Source of the DNA: an uncultured Holosporaceae bacterium
GTDB taxonomy: Bacteria > Pseudomonadota > Alphaproteobacteria > CAISOG01
Assembly (NCBI GenBank): GCA_903887035.1
Contig: CAISOG010000076.1
Span: forward strand, 1 to 12,193
Direction: 5' to 3'
Length of the DNA stretch: 12,193 nucleotides
The position numbers were made by a program, and so were the translations under genes. The notes under the pieces were generated by a model. That model saw only the letters and a program-made list of their open reading frames with translations. It searched no databases and had not been told where the DNA came from. How positions within the stretch are numbered: position 1 is the stretch's first letter; the number at the start of each line of letters is the position of its first letter. This document shows positions 1 through 7,336 of the stretch, one piece after another.

Positions 1-151
1 TGTCACGATCTCTGTGATACGGTGCTCATGTACGTCTATGTACACTCCCGTTCCGTTTCTCGACCTCGTAACATTTTCGCAGGCTGTATATTTCTAAATT
101 GAAACAACTATAGCTGAACTACAATTCCGTTTGGCAGTCGGTTTGGCAGGC
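1..151. other. Left edge, no supported gene
   Basis: No convincing gene is seen. Short open frames on both strands enter from the left edge (plus-strand frames stop near 97 and 102), so this could be the tail of a neighbour that is cut off, but none is recognisable. A small inverted repeat, TGTAC-N6-GTACA, sits at 29-44. A 9-base direct repeat, GTTTGGCAG, occurs at 129-137 and 141-149, just beyond the stop codon of the glycosyltransferase. No intrinsic terminator for that gene is visible here. Confidence 0.4.
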
Positions 152-1327
152 TTAACGATTGACGGGCATCCCTGATGGGGGCACCAACTGCTGAAAAAGG
201 GTTTTGAGAATTGGCAACGCCTGGCGGTAGTGATGATCAGCCTGAACTTTGGCGATAGAAGCTTTGGAGAATTGTTGGCGCAAGGTTGGATTTTCAATCA
301 ATCGGCTGATGCCCTCCGCCATCGCCCATGGATCATTATCTTTGACAATCAGCCCCGTTTGATTGGGGGCAATCAATTCCTGATGAAAACGCGACTTACC
401 AGTGACCGTCGGCAATCCCGCCGCCAAGGCCTCAAGCAGCGCGTAATTCTGACCAGGGTTAAGGGCTGGCCAAACGAAAACATCGGCGGCGCCGAAATAA
501 TGATGATGGACGGCATCAGCACTCACATTATAGCTAAACACTGTTTGGGCGGGCAGCCCTGCAAAAGCCTCCCGCACAAGATCCAATTTTGACCCACTGC
601 CTAGAATCATTAATTGCCAGGGCGGATCCTTAATCATGGCCAGGCCTTCGGCAAGCAATTTAAAGCTGTCCATGACCAAGCCAGATTGAAATGGGGCAAC
701 AGCCAACAGCCAAATTTTGTTGGGATCCATACGAAATTTCTTGGCAACTTCCTGACGGCTGGCATGATGGTTGTGACGGGCAGCTATATAATCTTCGGGA
801 GCAATAAAAGGCTTTAATGAGATCAATTTGTTGCGTTGTTCGGCTATAGGAACGAACATTTTTAGCATCTCATAATTTTCAGCGCTCTGGTTAATGACCT
901 TGCTAGCCTTGCCGATAGCCTCAACAATTTGCTGATATCCATCACGCCAAAATCCGCTTACTTCTTCGGGAAAAACGGCAGGATTTACCAAGAGATAGGG
1001 TATCTGCAACTCCTGGCAAACATGCATCCCAACCCAATCGGGCGCCTGATGATAGGGCTGGATAGTTATCCACAGTTTTGGGCGTTTGTCGCGTAACCGC
1101 GCCAGCCATTGATTGGCCAAACGGTCAGCATGGCTAAGGGCTAAGTTGCGAATGCGGTCTTGTTGATATTTATGGGACCCCGAATAAAGCGTGCAAAAAT
1201 CGCTACCTTCTTCAATCTGTACACCCAACGCGTTCAAGACGTCGCGCCATGCCAGGTACCAACGCCAGTCCAGCATGCTTTCCTCAGTTGAGGTATCGCT
1301 GAGCGGGGTATAGAGGGCAATACGCAT
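152..1327 (-). CDS. GT4-like glycosyltransferase (group 1 family)
   Basis: Probable cytoplasmic, sugar-nucleotide-dependent glycosyltransferase of the GT-B fold, of the type used in surface polysaccharide or glycolipid assembly; donor and acceptor cannot be told. The start MRIALYTPL is the usual first beta strand of this fold. The C-terminal half has the donor-site pattern: LMILGSGSKLDLV, then a segment ending FGAADVFVWPALNPGQNYALLEALAAG, then GLIVKDNDPWAMAEGI and a closing helix. The ATG at 1327 is preferred; a GTG two codons upstream (1333) is possible. The 391-residue length is normal. Odd point: the first glutamate of the family's E-x7-E motif is replaced by proline (about residue 291), while the second (about E299) is kept. 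It stands alone on the minus strand, divergent from the AcvB-like gene, so its pathway is not given by context. Confidence 0.8.
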   Translation of the reverse strand: MRIALYTPLSDTSTEESMLDWRWYLAWRDVLNALGVQIEEGSDFCTLYSGSHKYQQDRIRNLALSHADRLANQWLARLRDKRPKLWITIQPYHQAPDWVGMHVCQELQIPYLLVNPAVFPEEVSGFWRDGYQQIVEAIGKASKVINQSAENYEMLKMFVPIAEQRNKLISLKPFIAPEDYIAARHNHHASRQEVAKKFRMDPNKIWLLAVAPFQSGLVMDSFKLLAEGLAMIKDPPWQLMILGSGSKLDLVREAFAGLPAQTVFSYNVSADAVHHHYFGAADVFVWPALNPGQNYALLEALAAGLPTVTGKSRFHQELIAPNQTGLIVKDNDPWAMAEGISRLIENPTLRQQFSKASIAKVQADHHYRQALPILKTLFQQLVPPSGMPVNR

Positions 1328-1422
1328 GGGCACAGGCTAACAGTAGGAAATCGCCGCACAGGCAAACTATCTTGAACAGCAGCCAATCGTTTTTTAACCC
1401 AAGGCTTGGCATGGATTAGCAA

Positions 1423-1451
1423 TTGCGACTGACCGCTTCCACGATTATGAT
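1423..1451 (+). promoter_or_regulatory. Candidate sigma70 promoter of the AcvB-like/ccm run
   Basis: A -35 box TTGCGA (1423-1428, 4 of 6 consensus) is followed, after exactly 17 bases, by a -10 box TATGAT (1446-1451, 5 of 6). The expected transcription start is near 1458, which leaves a leader of about 50-60 bases before the ATG codons at 1506 and 1518. This argues against the upstream TTG at 1458 being the real start of the next gene. Inferred from sequence only. Confidence 0.5.
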
Positions 1452-1517
1452 CGCACTTTGGTTAAGAGTTGGTTAGAAGTGCATACAGAACCAATCAACA
1501 GGAGCATGGCGCGACAC

Positions 1518-3068
1518 ATGAATAAGATGGCAAATAAATTTTCTAAATTTGGGTTGGTGGCAATGGGCAAGCTTGGCCTGGTTATGGCCATTTTTACATT
1601 CCTTCTATTGGCGGGCAGTATTACGCAAGGCTGGGCAGCGACCGAGGTGGGATCAAACCTGAAACTGTACAAACCAAGTAAGGTCAACAACCAACCCGTG
1701 GTGCTATTATTCTCACCCAAAAGTGGCTGGTCACAGGAAACCGAAACCGTAGCGCGGCAGTTTAACCAGTTGGGCTATGGCGTGGTGGGGGTAAACAGCC
1801 GCAGCTTTATGGCGGGTGGCGATGGCCATAACACAGCCAACTCATCCTCCAGCTGCAACGCCCTGCGCGATCAGGCGATAGCGTTGGGTCAGCAATTTGG
1901 TCAGCGCTGGCAACAGCCGGCCGCCCAACCCCCCATCCTGGCGGGTCTGGGTGAGGGTGCCAATTTGGCGCATCAGCTGTTACGCACCGCGCCCGCCGGC
2001 CAGTTTGCGGGGGGCGTTGGTATGAACTATTGCCCCAATTTGCGCCTAAGCCGCAGCCCTTGTGAGGGGGCGGAGCCAAGCCCGCTGGCAGTCAGCAATT
2101 CATGGCTGGTGATTAATGCGCCGCGCCCCTATGACTGCCAGGTCATCAACTATGAAAAAAGCGCGTTGCGGCCATTCAAAAAAGCGCGCCTGTTGGAATT
2201 GGACAGCGTAACCGATGATTGGCAGCCGTTGTCCAGCTGGCGCAATCCCCTGAAAACCAATTTGCAGTGGTTGTTGTCGCAAACCACCAAACCCAGCTAT
2301 GCCCAGGTGCAGGAGTTGGATGGCCTATCGCTGGTGGAAATTCCTGCATCATCGGTGGGGAACAGCGCCGCCGCCCCAAACCCTGGCTCAACAACCAACA
2401 ACGCCTCCACCACCACAACGCCCGCTAACAGTCCGCAAGCCAATAACGGCGCGCTGGTGCTGATCGTCAGCGATATCAGCGGTTGGACAGCGCGGGAGCA
2501 AGCCTTGGCCGAAGCCCTAACCCAACAGGGTGCCAGCGTGATTGGCTTTGATTGGTTGCGGTACTTATGGGCTGGCCGCACCGCTGAGCAGGGGCAGATT
2601 TATCTGGAGCGCACCATTCGCCATTACCTGGGCGTGCGGCAACGGGATCGCATCCGCCTGATTGGGATTGGTGCAGGGGGTGGCGCCCTGCCCGTGCTGG
2701 TCAACCGCCTGGCGGAGGATGTCAAGCCGCGCATTCAGTCGGTGGCGCTGTTGTATCCTGCCGCCGATGCCTATATCGCCACGCCATTGCCCGGGTGGAG
2801 CAATCAACCGCTAAGCCATGTGGTGGTGCGGCCAGAATTGGAAAAATTGCCCGCCAGCTTGCGCTGTTTTTCCCAGAGTGCTTCCGACAAAACCGCCGCC
2901 GCCGATGCCTGTCAAGGTTTGAACAGCCCAACCCGTCAGTCTCTACCGCTGCCGATGGTGGCCACCCCACCCGCCACCAAGGCGGGTAAAACCGCTAAAA
3001 AAGCTGATAGCGGCGGGGAACCCACCGTCGATTGGGCGGCATTGGCCAGTCAAATTCTGGCGCCTTAG
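1518..3068 (+). CDS. AcvB/VirJ-like exported protein with two degenerate alpha/beta-hydrolase domains
   Basis: Resembles AcvB/VirJ proteins, periplasmic hydrolase-fold proteins linked in Agrobacterium to virulence and to lysyl-phosphatidylglycerol hydrolysis. Residues 1-41 (from the ATG at 1518) form a signal peptide: a basic start, a long hydrophobic core and a GWAAT cleavage region. An N-terminal domain with a cysteine pair (NYCPNL...SPCEG) follows, then a Ser/Thr/Asn/Pro-rich linker (about 277-315), then a C-terminal VirJ domain recognised by VIGFDWLRYLWAGRTAEQG, GGALPVLVNRL and the PGW segment. In both domains the nucleophile-elbow serine is glycine: GLGEG (about 143-147) and GIGAG (about 383-387). 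The protein may therefore be a binding protein or pseudo-enzyme. Start choice: a GGAG at 1501-1504 is 13 bases from 1518 and only 1 base from the ATG at 1506, so either is possible. It ends 4 bases before ccmA. Confidence 0.72.
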   Translation: MNKMANKFSKFGLVAMGKLGLVMAIFTFLLLAGSITQGWAATEVGSNLKLYKPSKVNNQPVVLLFSPKSGWSQETETVARQFNQLGYGVVGVNSRSFMAGGDGHNTANSSSSCNALRDQAIALGQQFGQRWQQPAAQPPILAGLGEGANLAHQLLRTAPAGQFAGGVGMNYCPNLRLSRSPCEGAEPSPLAVSNSWLVINAPRPYDCQVINYEKSALRPFKKARLLELDSVTDDWQPLSSWRNPLKTNLQWLLSQTTKPSYAQVQELDGLSLVEIPASSVGNSAAAPNPGSTTNNASTTTTPANSPQANNGALVLIVSDISGWTAREQALAEALTQQGASVIGFDWLRYLWAGRTAEQGQIYLERTIRHYLGVRQRDRIRLIGIGAGGGALPVLVNRLAEDVKPRIQSVALLYPAADAYIATPLPGWSNQPLSHVVVRPELEKLPASLRCFSQSASDKTAAADACQGLNSPTRQSLPLPMVATPPATKAGKTAKKADSGGEPTVDWAALASQILAP

Positions 3069-3072
3069 GCCA

Positions 3073-3768
3073 TTGGCAATCGTGCCACCGCAATCGCCTC
3101 CATGCGAAAACCATCCAGCGCTAATCATCACAGGGCTGGCCGCAAGGCGTGGGCAGCGGCTGTTGTGGCAGGGGGTTGAGGCGCATTGGCAAGCGGGGCA
3201 GGCCGTCTGGCTGCGCGGCGCCAATGGGGTCGGCAAAACCACGATGCTAGAGATTCTGGCGGGCTTGCGGCAACCGTTGGCGGGCACTGTTGCCTGGTCA
3301 ACCAGCCAGGGAAGCTTTGAGGGTGATGCGACGGTTAACCCCACCACCCTGCTGCTGGGGCATCGTCACCCCCTGCACCCCCATTTGACGGTGGTTGAAA
3401 ATTTGCGCTATTGGCAACGGCTGTGGCATTTGCCAAGCAAGCCATCTGGGCAACAACAGCTATCACCGCCCCCATCCCCCCCGCCTAATCTGGATGCGCT
3501 GTTGGCCAGCTGGCAGTTGCAGGTGGCGGCGACGCAATTGGTTGGCACCCTATCGGCGGGGCAACGGCAACGGGTTGGGCTGTGCCTGCTATCCGTACTG
3601 CCTTGGCGCCCCGTGTGGCTGCTGGATGAGCCCGCCACCGCGCTGGATCAAACGGGGGTTGGCCGATTGGTGCAATGCCTGCAGGATCATGTGGCGGCGG
3701 GCGGGCTGTGCCTGTTTACCAGCCATCAACCGCTGCCGCTGGCGGCCACGATTTGGGAATTGTCATGA
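3073..3768 (+). CDS. ccmA: CcmA, ATP-binding subunit of the System I heme-handling ABC complex
   Basis: Cytoplasmic ATPase that works with CcmB; its hydrolysis is needed to release holo-CcmE from CcmC/CcmD during cytochrome c maturation. Visible ABC motifs: Walker A GANGVGKT (49-56), signature LSAGQ (160-164), Walker B WLLDEP (182-187) and an H-loop histidine at 218. Near the usual Q-loop, the segment LGHRHPLHPHLTVVENLRYW matches the CcmA pattern. The 231-residue length is slightly long for the family because of a Gln/Pro-rich insertion (about 121-141). The first available start is TTG at 3073, only 4 bases after the upstream stop; GTG at 3082 is an alternative, and no good ribosome binding site is seen, so translation is probably coupled. 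Its stop overlaps the ATG of ccmB. Confidence 0.93.
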   Translation: MAIVPPQSPPCENHPALIITGLAARRGQRLLWQGVEAHWQAGQAVWLRGANGVGKTTMLEILAGLRQPLAGTVAWSTSQGSFEGDATVNPTTLLLGHRHPLHPHLTVVENLRYWQRLWHLPSKPSGQQQLSPPPSPPPNLDALLASWQLQVAATQLVGTLSAGQRQRVGLCLLSVLPWRPVWLLDEPATALDQTGVGRLVQCLQDHVAAGGLCLFTSHQPLPLAATIWELS

Positions 3769-4520
3769 TGGCATATTTTGGCCAGCAATTGTGGATGCAT
3801 CTGGGGCGTGAGGGGCGATTGATGCAACGGCGGCTGGCCGACAGCCTGCTGCCCACCGCATTTTGGTGGTTGTTGTTGGGGTTGCAGGCGTTTTTGCTAA
3901 GCGGGTGGGACATACCGTCCAGCATTGCTGGCCTGCTGCCTGGATTGCTGCTGTGGGGCAACCTGCTGCTGACCACGTTGTTGGCGGGCGATCGGTTGTG
4001 GCGGGTGGACAGCGCCAACGACAGCCTGAATTTCTGGCGCCAGAGCGGATGCCGCCTGAGCCTTTTGTTGCTGGCTAAGCTGTTGGCGTTATGGGGATTG
4101 CTGCTGATCAACCTGCTGCTGCTAAGCCCGCTGCTGCTGCTGGCCTTTCCGATTGGTCATCAACCGCTGGGGCTGATGGCGGTGATGGGGTTGGCCGCCT
4201 CCCTGATAATCGGCAGTCTGGGGCTGGCGGCGCTGTGCAGCATGGTCAGCGCGCTGCTGTTAGGGTTAGAGCAGGATGGCGCGGGGGCGGCCGAAGGCGG
4301 TGGTGGTGGTACGGGGCTGATAGGCCTGCTGGTGCTGCTGCCGCTGGCGGTACCCCTGCTGGTTGGCGGGATGGCGGTGTGGGCCACCCTGACCGACACC
4401 AGCAACAGCCCCGCCGCCATGCTGCAATCGTTGGCTTGGCAGTTGGCGTTAAGCGTCCTATACCTGGTGGTTGTACCCCTGGTTGGGGGGCAATGGCTGA
4501 CGCTGAGTGATGACGGCTAG
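3765..4520 (+). CDS. ccmB: CcmB, membrane subunit of the System I heme-handling ABC complex
   Basis: Integral inner-membrane partner of CcmA. The 251-residue product is very rich in Leu, with about six hydrophobic segments. After an N-terminal amphipathic stretch (GREGRLMQRRLADSLLP), the segment LLLWGNLLLTTLLAGDRLWRVD and the following Asp-Ser-Leu...Gly region fit the CcmB consensus. The start at ATG 3765 overlaps the TGA of ccmA as ATGA; a second ATG follows at 3768, and an open frame further upstream inside ccmA is not needed. Odd point: a glycine/alanine-rich loop (GAGAAEGGGGGTG) between late membrane segments makes it longer than the roughly 220 residues usual for CcmB. A 72-base C-rich gap separates it from ccmC, without a visible terminator. 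Confidence 0.9.
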   Translation: MMAYFGQQLWMHLGREGRLMQRRLADSLLPTAFWWLLLGLQAFLLSGWDIPSSIAGLLPGLLLWGNLLLTTLLAGDRLWRVDSANDSLNFWRQSGCRLSLLLLAKLLALWGLLLINLLLLSPLLLLAFPIGHQPLGLMAVMGLAASLIIGSLGLAALCSMVSALLLGLEQDGAGAAEGGGGGTGLIGLLVLLPLAVPLLVGGMAVWATLTDTSNSPAAMLQSLAWQLALSVLYLVVVPLVGGQWLTLSDDG

Positions 4521-4592
4521 CCAATCCCTCCTCTATCCACCCTTACCCATATCACCCTAACCCACGCCCTTTGTTCAGAGCCGCCGCCCTTG

Positions 4593-5387
4593 ATGTTCGC
4601 CGTCACCCCCCGACAATTAACCCGCTGGCTTAACGCCGCCTATCCCTGGCTGGTGGCGGTAACGCTAATCGCTTTTGCGGTGGGGCTGACCCAATCGCTA
4701 TGGCTATCGCCGCCCGATTATCAACAGGGGCAGGCGGTACGGATTTTGTATGTGCATGTGCCGGCCGCCTGGCTGTGTAGTATGATTTATGCCGGCATGG
4801 CGTTGGCGGCGGGGCTGGCCATCGTTTATCAAGCGCCGCTGGGCTATTTAATCTGCCAAGCGGCCGCCCCAATTGGCCTGACCATGACGGGGCTAACGCT
4901 GATTACGGGCGCGCTGTGGGGAAAGCCGATGTGGGGAACCTGGTGGGTGTGGGATGCCCGTTTGACCAGCGTCTTCGTGCTGTTTTTCCTGTATCTCAGC
5001 TATATGCTGGTGGCGGCGCAGGGTGGCGGCCAGAGTCAAAGGCAGCAGGGGACACATCAGGGGGTATTGGGGCGCGGGCAAAAGATTGGTGCCTGGCTGT
5101 TGGTGTTGGGCGCGATTGATTTACCCCTGATACGGTTTTCGGTCGAATGGTGGCAAACCCTGCATCAACCGGCCAGCGTGCTGCGCCGTGGTGGGGTGGC
5201 CATGCCGGGCAGCATGCTAAGCCCCCTGTTATGGATGGCGTTGGCCTATAGCGGTTATGGCCTGTTGCTGTTCCGTTGGCGCCTGCTGACCCTGTTGCGC
5301 CAGCATAAGCAGCGGGCGGCCAGTTGGCGCCTCATGCAACCCCCGCCCCCGCCACAGCCCAAGCCTAACCAGGATTCCGCATTATGA
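4593..5387 (+). CDS. ccmC: CcmC, heme-handling membrane protein that loads CcmE
   Basis: Inner-membrane protein of the heme-handling family. It binds heme at the periplasmic face through a tryptophan-rich WWD domain and two histidines and passes it to CcmE. The WWD motif is fully conserved as WGTWWVWDARLTS (114-126). The flanking histidines are H55 in YVHVPAAW and H191 in WWQTLHQPASV. About six hydrophobic segments are visible, and a proline-rich cytoplasmic tail ends the 264-residue protein. ATG 4593 is preferred over the TTG directly before it (4590). The ribosome binding site is weak. The stop codon overlaps the ATG of ccmD (ATGA), which indicates translational coupling. Confidence 0.96.
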   Translation: MFAVTPRQLTRWLNAAYPWLVAVTLIAFAVGLTQSLWLSPPDYQQGQAVRILYVHVPAAWLCSMIYAGMALAAGLAIVYQAPLGYLICQAAAPIGLTMTGLTLITGALWGKPMWGTWWVWDARLTSVFVLFFLYLSYMLVAAQGGGQSQRQQGTHQGVLGRGQKIGAWLLVLGAIDLPLIRFSVEWWQTLHQPASVLRRGGVAMPGSMLSPLLWMALAYSGYGLLLFRWRLLTLLRQHKQRAASWRLMQPPPPPQPKPNQDSAL

Positions 5388-5581
5388 TGACCACTCCATA
5401 CTTCGGCTATATCCTGTCGGCCTATGGGGTCAGCGCGTTCGCCCTGTTGGCGCTGGGATGGCACAGCTGGATCAACTGGCGCCGCAGTCAGCTTGAACCG
5501 ACCGCCGATGGGATGACCGATCAGCCTGGCGCAGAAGATCTTCCAACCCAAAAAGAGGCTAATCCGCATGAACAGGGCTAA
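5384..5581 (+). CDS. ccmD: CcmD, small membrane protein of the CcmC-CcmE complex
   Basis: A 65-residue single-pass membrane protein that stabilises the CcmC-CcmE-heme complex and helps release holo-CcmE. Its sequence is typical: an aromatic N-terminus (PYFGYILSAYG), one hydrophobic helix (about 14-26), then the HSWINWRRSQ junction marking the cytoplasmic side, and an acidic, poorly conserved tail. It overlaps ccmC by 4 bases and ccmE by 14 bases, as expected of a coupled operon. A second in-frame ATG at 5387 is an alternative start. Confidence 0.9.
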   Translation: MMTTPYFGYILSAYGVSAFALLALGWHSWINWRRSQLEPTADGMTDQPGAEDLPTQKEANPHEQG

Positions 5582-6038
5582 CCCCCGCCGTTGGTTGCCA
5601 CGTCATCGCCGCCTGGCCACCCTGATCGCGGTGGTGTTGGGCGCGTTAACGGTGGGCAGTGTGTTGGCCTGGCAATTGCGCGGGTCGTTGGTGTATTTCC
5701 AAACCCCCAGCAAGGCTTTGGCGGCGGGTATGGTGCCCCCTAAGACAGCGGGCGGCACCAATCATAGCGTCAGCTATCGCAAACAACGGTTGGGGGGCAT
5801 GGTAAAGGCTGGCAGTATTCAACAGGATGCCGACCAACCCGTCACCCGCTTTGTGGTGACGGATGACCAGGCCGAATTGCCCGTTCGTTATCGTGGGGTG
5901 CTGCCCGATTTGTTTCGCGATGGCCAGGGGGTGATTGCCGAGGGGCGCTTTGATGAGCAGGGAGTGTTTCAGGCCAGCCAGCTGTTAACCAAACACAGCG
6001 AATACTACACCCCGCCCGGCATGCCATCGGCCAAGTGA
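5568..6038 (+). CDS. ccmE: CcmE, periplasmic heme chaperone
   Basis: Membrane-anchored periplasmic chaperone that binds heme covalently through a histidine and delivers it to the CcmF/H ligase. The N-terminus is basic (NRANPRRWLPRHRR), followed by one signal-anchor helix (about 17-37). The OB-fold core carries the conserved RLGGMVKAGS and the later VIAEGRFDEQGVFQASQLL. The heme-binding H-x3-Y motif is present in TKHSEYYTPPG, with His143 and Tyr147. The 156-residue length is normal. An AGAGG-type ribosome binding site (AGAGG at 5554-5558) lies 9 bases before the ATG, inside ccmD. It is the last gene of the run; ccmF, ccmG and ccmH do not follow, and an AT-rich accessory segment begins immediately after the stop codon. 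Confidence 0.95.
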   Translation: MNRANPRRWLPRHRRLATLIAVVLGALTVGSVLAWQLRGSLVYFQTPSKALAAGMVPPKTAGGTNHSVSYRKQRLGGMVKAGSIQQDADQPVTRFVVTDDQAELPVRYRGVLPDLFRDGQGVIAEGRFDEQGVFQASQLLTKHSEYYTPPGMPSAK

Positions 6039-6072
6039 ATTTAAAGGCAATTCATAAAAAACACTGAAAATT

Positions 6073-6091
6073 GCAAAAGATTAGCTTTTGC
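6073..6091. repeat. 7-bp inverted repeat downstream of ccmE
   Basis: GCAAAAG (6073-6079) and CTTTTGC (6085-6091) form a perfect stem with a five-base ATTAG loop. No T tract follows on the plus strand, so a terminator role for ccmE is doubtful. It lies immediately upstream of, and may touch, the promoter of the XRE-family gene, so an operator is an alternative. Confidence 0.4.
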
Positions 6092-6111
6092 TCTTGCACC
6101 CAAAAGAATCT

Positions 6112-6138
6112 TAAAATATGGTTAATCATGAATTCATG
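6112..6138 (+). promoter_or_regulatory. Candidate -10 box and 12-bp palindrome (possible operator)
   Basis: TAAAAT (6112-6117) matches 5 of 6 positions of a sigma70 -10 box, though no good -35 box is visible. Just downstream, CATGAATTCATG (6127-6138) is a perfect 12-base palindrome, 16 bases before the start codon of an XRE-type DNA-binding protein. XRE regulators usually bind palindromes near their own promoters, so autoregulation here is a reasonable inference, but not shown. Confidence 0.4.
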
Positions 6139-6154
6139 TTCTAAGGATAAATAC

Positions 6155-7207
6155 ATGACTGACATCAGCAGCTTTGAGGTTTTCTCAATCGCCAGAAATG
6201 CTCGTGGAATGAGCCAAACTGAGCTTGCGGAGAAGGTTGGCATTACTCAAAGCATGATTTCTAAGATTGAGAATGGCACGGCAAAGCCAGCCCCTGATAA
6301 TCTTGAAAAAATTGCTCAAGTCTTAGAATACCCTGAAAGTCTTTTTATTGGTGAACACACGGTTCGCGGATTGCCATCTAGCGTCCATCCCATGTGGCGG
6401 CGGGCGCAAAACCTTGATTCGAAGATTGCAGAACGCTTGTTGGGGTTGGTCAACGTTTTTCTCTGGCGCCTTGAAATTTTGTTTGACAATCAACCACCCC
6501 CTTTGAATCTGCCGCAACACAGTTGTGATAATCCAATCAGTGCCGCCCAGCAGATTCGAAAGCATTGTTCGATCCCTGCGGGAGCGATCGGGGATCTGAC
6601 GACGGTTTGTGAGTCATTGGGTATTGTTGTCGTACATACCGATTTATCGAATGCAGGCGCGGATGGATTAAGCCTACGCACCAAACAACTGCCAGCTGTT
6701 ATCATTCTCAATAAACGTATGCCTGCTGATAGGATGCGATTCACCCTGGCTCATGAATTGGGTCATTTGGTTATGCACCAAACACCAAATGGGGAGATGG
6801 AGAAACAGGCCAATGAATTTGCCGAGGAACTGTTGATGCCAGCTAGCGACATCAAGGATGATCTTGCCGTTAGTCAGTTGATTGACTTATACCGCCTAAA
6901 GCCCATTTGGCGAGTCTCTATCGCGGCCTTGCTGTATCGGGCTCAAAAACTGGAGGCGATTGAAAAATCCAAAGCTTCTTATTTTTGGCGTCGTCTTCAG
7001 CAGTTGGGGATTCGGTCTAAGGAACCGCCCGAGCTGGACTTTGATGGTGAACCAACAAACCTTTTCGATGGATATATCGAGAATTGGTACAAAAAATTTG
7101 GCAGGGAAATAGACCGATTTTCGCAGCACTTTTTGTCGCTGCCAGAAAAAATTGGCGAATTTTCCGACCTACCACTCAAACTAGCGCGAGGGTCAATGGC
7201 CAGCTAG
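6155..7207 (+). CDS. XRE-type HTH regulator fused to ImmA/IrrE (M78) zinc metallopeptidase
   Basis: A two-domain protein of 350 residues. Residues about 9-66 are an XRE/Cro-CI helix-turn-helix (RGMSQTELAEKVGITQSMIS, then KIENGTAKP). Residues about 130-235 are an ImmA/IrrE-type peptidase with the zinc motif HELGH (200-204) and the downstream EKQANEFAEELLMP segment that supplies further active-site residues. The last 100 residues are unassigned. In this family the protease commonly cleaves a repressor in response to stress, as ImmA does for ICEBs1 and IrrE for DdrO; fused forms often act as regulators in mobile or toxin-antitoxin-like loci. ATG 6155 is chosen because AAGGA (6143-6147) lies 7 bases upstream; ATG 6128 and TTG 6071 are in frame but lack such support. 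Base composition is more AT-rich than the ccm operon, suggesting transfer. The target is unknown. Confidence 0.88.
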   Translation: MTDISSFEVFSIARNARGMSQTELAEKVGITQSMISKIENGTAKPAPDNLEKIAQVLEYPESLFIGEHTVRGLPSSVHPMWRRAQNLDSKIAERLLGLVNVFLWRLEILFDNQPPPLNLPQHSCDNPISAAQQIRKHCSIPAGAIGDLTTVCESLGIVVVHTDLSNAGADGLSLRTKQLPAVIILNKRMPADRMRFTLAHELGHLVMHQTPNGEMEKQANEFAEELLMPASDIKDDLAVSQLIDLYRLKPIWRVSIAALLYRAQKLEAIEKSKASYFWRRLQQLGIRSKEPPELDFDGEPTNLFDGYIENWYKKFGREIDRFSQHFLSLPEKIGEFSDLPLKLARGSMAS

Positions 7208-7215
7208 GAAAGAAA

Positions 7216-7257
7216 TTACCGCCCAATTTTTAACGGGAGTCAAGCACTGGGCGGTAA
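7216..7257. repeat. 10-bp perfect inverted repeat after the HTH-peptidase gene
   Basis: TTACCGCCCA (7216-7225) and TGGGCGGTAA (7248-7257) are exact reverse complements with a 22-base loop, starting 8 bases after the stop codon. There is no T tract on the plus side, so it is not a classic terminator. It could be an mRNA-stabilising or attenuating hairpin between this gene and the small ORF, or a protein-binding site. Confidence 0.55.
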
Positions 7258-7336
7258 CGTTCAGTCTTGGGATGGGGTACAAACCAAAACTTGAGATTAG
7301 ACCCTCAGTTTTCAGGTTAGCACCTTTTTCCGTCTG

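Noticed and set aside
1334..1422. Open frame on the minus strand reaching upstream of the glycosyltransferase start
   Set aside because: It is in a different frame from the glycosyltransferase, overlaps it, and has no ribosome binding site or recognisable domain. A remnant is possible but not supported.
1458..1517. TTG at 1458 as start of the AcvB-like protein
   Set aside because: It coincides with the predicted transcription start, lacks a ribosome binding site and would put an odd polar tail before the signal peptide.
6071..6154. TTG 6071 or ATG 6128 as start of the HTH-peptidase
   Set aside because: The added residues are not HTH-like, the region holds the promoter and palindrome, and only ATG 6155 has a well-placed AAGGA.
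7291..7319. TTGAGA with a possible -10 box 17 bases later as promoter of the small ORF
   Set aside because: The -10 hexamer (AGGTTA) is a poor match, so no promoter is claimed.
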